A stretch of 44,591 nt of DNA, from contig NZ_JACIYP010000039.1 of the NCBI RefSeq assembly GCF_014359905.1, forward strand, positions 1 through 44,591. The letters are read 5' to 3'. The DNA comes from Hoeflea sp. (GTDB lineage Bacteria > Pseudomonadota > Alphaproteobacteria > Rhizobiales > Rhizobiaceae). Position 1 is the first letter of the stretch. Each line of letters begins with the position of its first letter. The notes under the pieces were generated by a model. The model did no database searches, was not told the origin of the DNA, and saw only the letters and a program-made list of their open reading frames with translations. This document shows positions 43,617 through 44,591 of this stretch, one piece after another. The position numbers and the translations under genes were made by a program.

Positions 43617-44546
43617 ATGAAAACAAAACTGACCCTCGCATTCGCAGCAATTCTGTTCGCCGGAACGGCAACAGTTCAGGCCGCGGATCCCGAATCCTGC
43701 AAGACCGTTCGCTTCGCCGACGTCGGCTGGACCGACATTCAGGCCACCACAGCCGTTGCCGGCGTCGTGCTTGACGCCCTTGGCTACACCCCTGAAGTTC
43801 AGGTGCTCAGCGTACCTGTGACCTACCAGTCGCTCAAGAACAAGGACATGGACGTCTTCCTCGGCAACTGGATGCCCTCGATGGCGGCCGACGTGCAGCC
43901 TTTCCTCGACGACGGCTCCGTCGAGACTGTCGCCCAGAACCTGGACGGCGCAGGCTACGGCCTTGTGGTGCCGACCTATGTCGCTGAAGGCGGCGTCAAG
44001 AGCCTGACCGATATCGGCAAGTTCAAGGACAAGTTCGACGGCAAGATCTACGGCATCGAGCCCGGCAATGACGGCAACCGCATCGTGCTGGAAATGATTG
44101 CCGATCCAGCAAGCGGCCTGGAAGGCTTCGAACTGGTCGAAAGCTCGGAAGCCGGCATGCTGTCGCAGGCCGAAAAGGCCATCCGGAACAAGGAATGGAT
44201 CGCCTTTCTCGGCTGGACCCCGCATCCGATCATGGGCGAAATGGCGATCGCCTATCTTGACGGCATGGGCGATTCCGGCTTCGGCGCCGCCACCGTGCAC
44301 ACCAATGTGCGCGCCGGCTACACCACCGAATGCCCGAACGCTGGGACTTTCGTGAAGAACCTGTCCTTCTCGCTGTCGATGGAAAACAAGATCATGGACG
44401 ACATTCTCAAGGGCGAAGACGCCAATGCAGCGGCTCTGGCCTGGCTGAAGGCAAACCCGGATGCTGTCACGCCCTGGCTTGACGGCGTGACCACCTTCGA
44501 TGGCGGCGATGCCAGCGCAGCCGTGGCCGCCAAGCTCGGCATGTAA
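43617..44546 (+). CDS. choX: Choline ABC transporter substrate-binding protein ChoX
   Basis: ChoX is the periplasmic choline-binding protein of the ChoXWV importer. The 309-residue protein has a signal peptide (cleavage after VQA) and the type II betaine/choline-binding fold. The aromatic cage residues seen in S. meliloti ChoX (Trp43, Trp90, Tyr119, Trp205) fall here at Trp38 (GWTDIQ), Trp85 (GNWMPS), Tyr114 (GAGYGL) and Trp200 (GWTPHP), each shifted by exactly five. ATG 43617 follows GGGAG. The permease and ATPase genes should lie beyond the right edge. Confidence 0.95.
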   Translation: MKTKLTLAFAAILFAGTATVQAADPESCKTVRFADVGWTDIQATTAVAGVVLDALGYTPEVQVLSVPVTYQSLKNKDMDVFLGNWMPSMAADVQPFLDDGSVETVAQNLDGAGYGLVVPTYVAEGGVKSLTDIGKFKDKFDGKIYGIEPGNDGNRIVLEMIADPASGLEGFELVESSEAGMLSQAEKAIRNKEWIAFLGWTPHPIMGEMAIAYLDGMGDSGFGAATVHTNVRAGYTTECPNAGTFVKNLSFSLSMENKIMDDILKGEDANAAALAWLKANPDAVTPWLDGVTTFDGGDASAAVAAKLGM

Positions 44547-44557
44547 AATCAAGCATA

Positions 44558-44591
44558 CCGGTCCGGTGCCGCTCAAACGGCTCCGGACCGG
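44558..44591 (+). terminator. Hairpin after choX
   Basis: CCGGTCCGG (44558-44566) and CCGGACCGG (44583-44591) pair perfectly, and GCCG/CGGC extends the stem inside across one T-T mismatch. It ends exactly at the window edge, so a T-run cannot be checked. In binding-protein transporter operons such stems often protect the first cistron while letting some transcripts read through. Confidence 0.65.

Overview
The window reads as chromosomal DNA of a GC-rich alphaproteobacterium of the Rhizobiales (Hyphomicrobiales), probably Rhizobiaceae or a close relative such as a Hoeflea-type organism. Supporting signs are a fused TrpE(G) anthranilate synthase of 729 residues behind a Trp-rich leader peptide, a choline-binding ChoX with the rhizobial binding residues at matching spacing, a short PutA with a divergent Lrp-type regulator, rhizobial-style intergenic palindromes, and many small families common in this order. 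The genus cannot be fixed from the sequence alone. There are no rRNA or tRNA genes, prophages, IS elements or CRISPR arrays.

Layout. 1-4291: an ABC-2 exporter (permease cut by the window edge), a Nudix hydrolase, a metallophosphoesterase, a tail-anchored unknown protein and an alpha/beta hydrolase. 4391-6617: a palindromic repeat, then leuA with an upstream leucine-rich leader ORF (leuL) that appears to control it by attenuation. 6679-8219: a parDE toxin-antitoxin pair, a decayed vapC next to a second palindromic repeat, and a GNAT acetyltransferase. 8405-13050: rsgA, a ClpP paralogue, a DEAD-box helicase and an EamA exporter. 13190-14125: a cobalamin riboswitch and a lone CbiM-type metal permease. 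14279-18964: a PLP-dependent dehydratase, then trpL-trpE(G)-cytochrome c-CDF transporter on the minus strand, with promoter and attenuator visible.

19290-25130: two GreA/Rnk-like proteins, a DUF1206-PAP2 membrane pair, a DUF4342 protein with a histone-H1-like tail, an unusual pyruvate-kinase-like protein behind a good PHO-box candidate, and an extensin-like protein. 25259-33277: a TonB-dependent heme-type receptor, formate-tetrahydrofolate ligase, and putA/putR. 33388-34658: a LuxR-type regulator that probably does not bind acyl-homoserine lactones, followed by a PAS protein.

34733-42054 is the most novel-looking block: coiled-coil protein, unknown 380-residue protein, AAA+ ATPase, DUF6638 protein and membrane DUF2333 protein, all on the minus strand and tightly packed, with a vapBC toxin-antitoxin pair spliced in and overlapping the DUF6638 start. 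The compact order suggests one complex acting at the inner membrane, function unknown. After it come a cytochrome c with a strong terminator, thymidine kinase, and choX followed by a hairpin that probably leads into the rest of the choline transporter operon beyond the window.

Control themes: two amino-acid biosynthesis genes (leuA, trpE(G)) each have a leader ORF whose predicted transcription start falls on its own ATG, so both leaders look leaderless. Many neighbours share 4-bp stop/start overlaps, which points to translational coupling.
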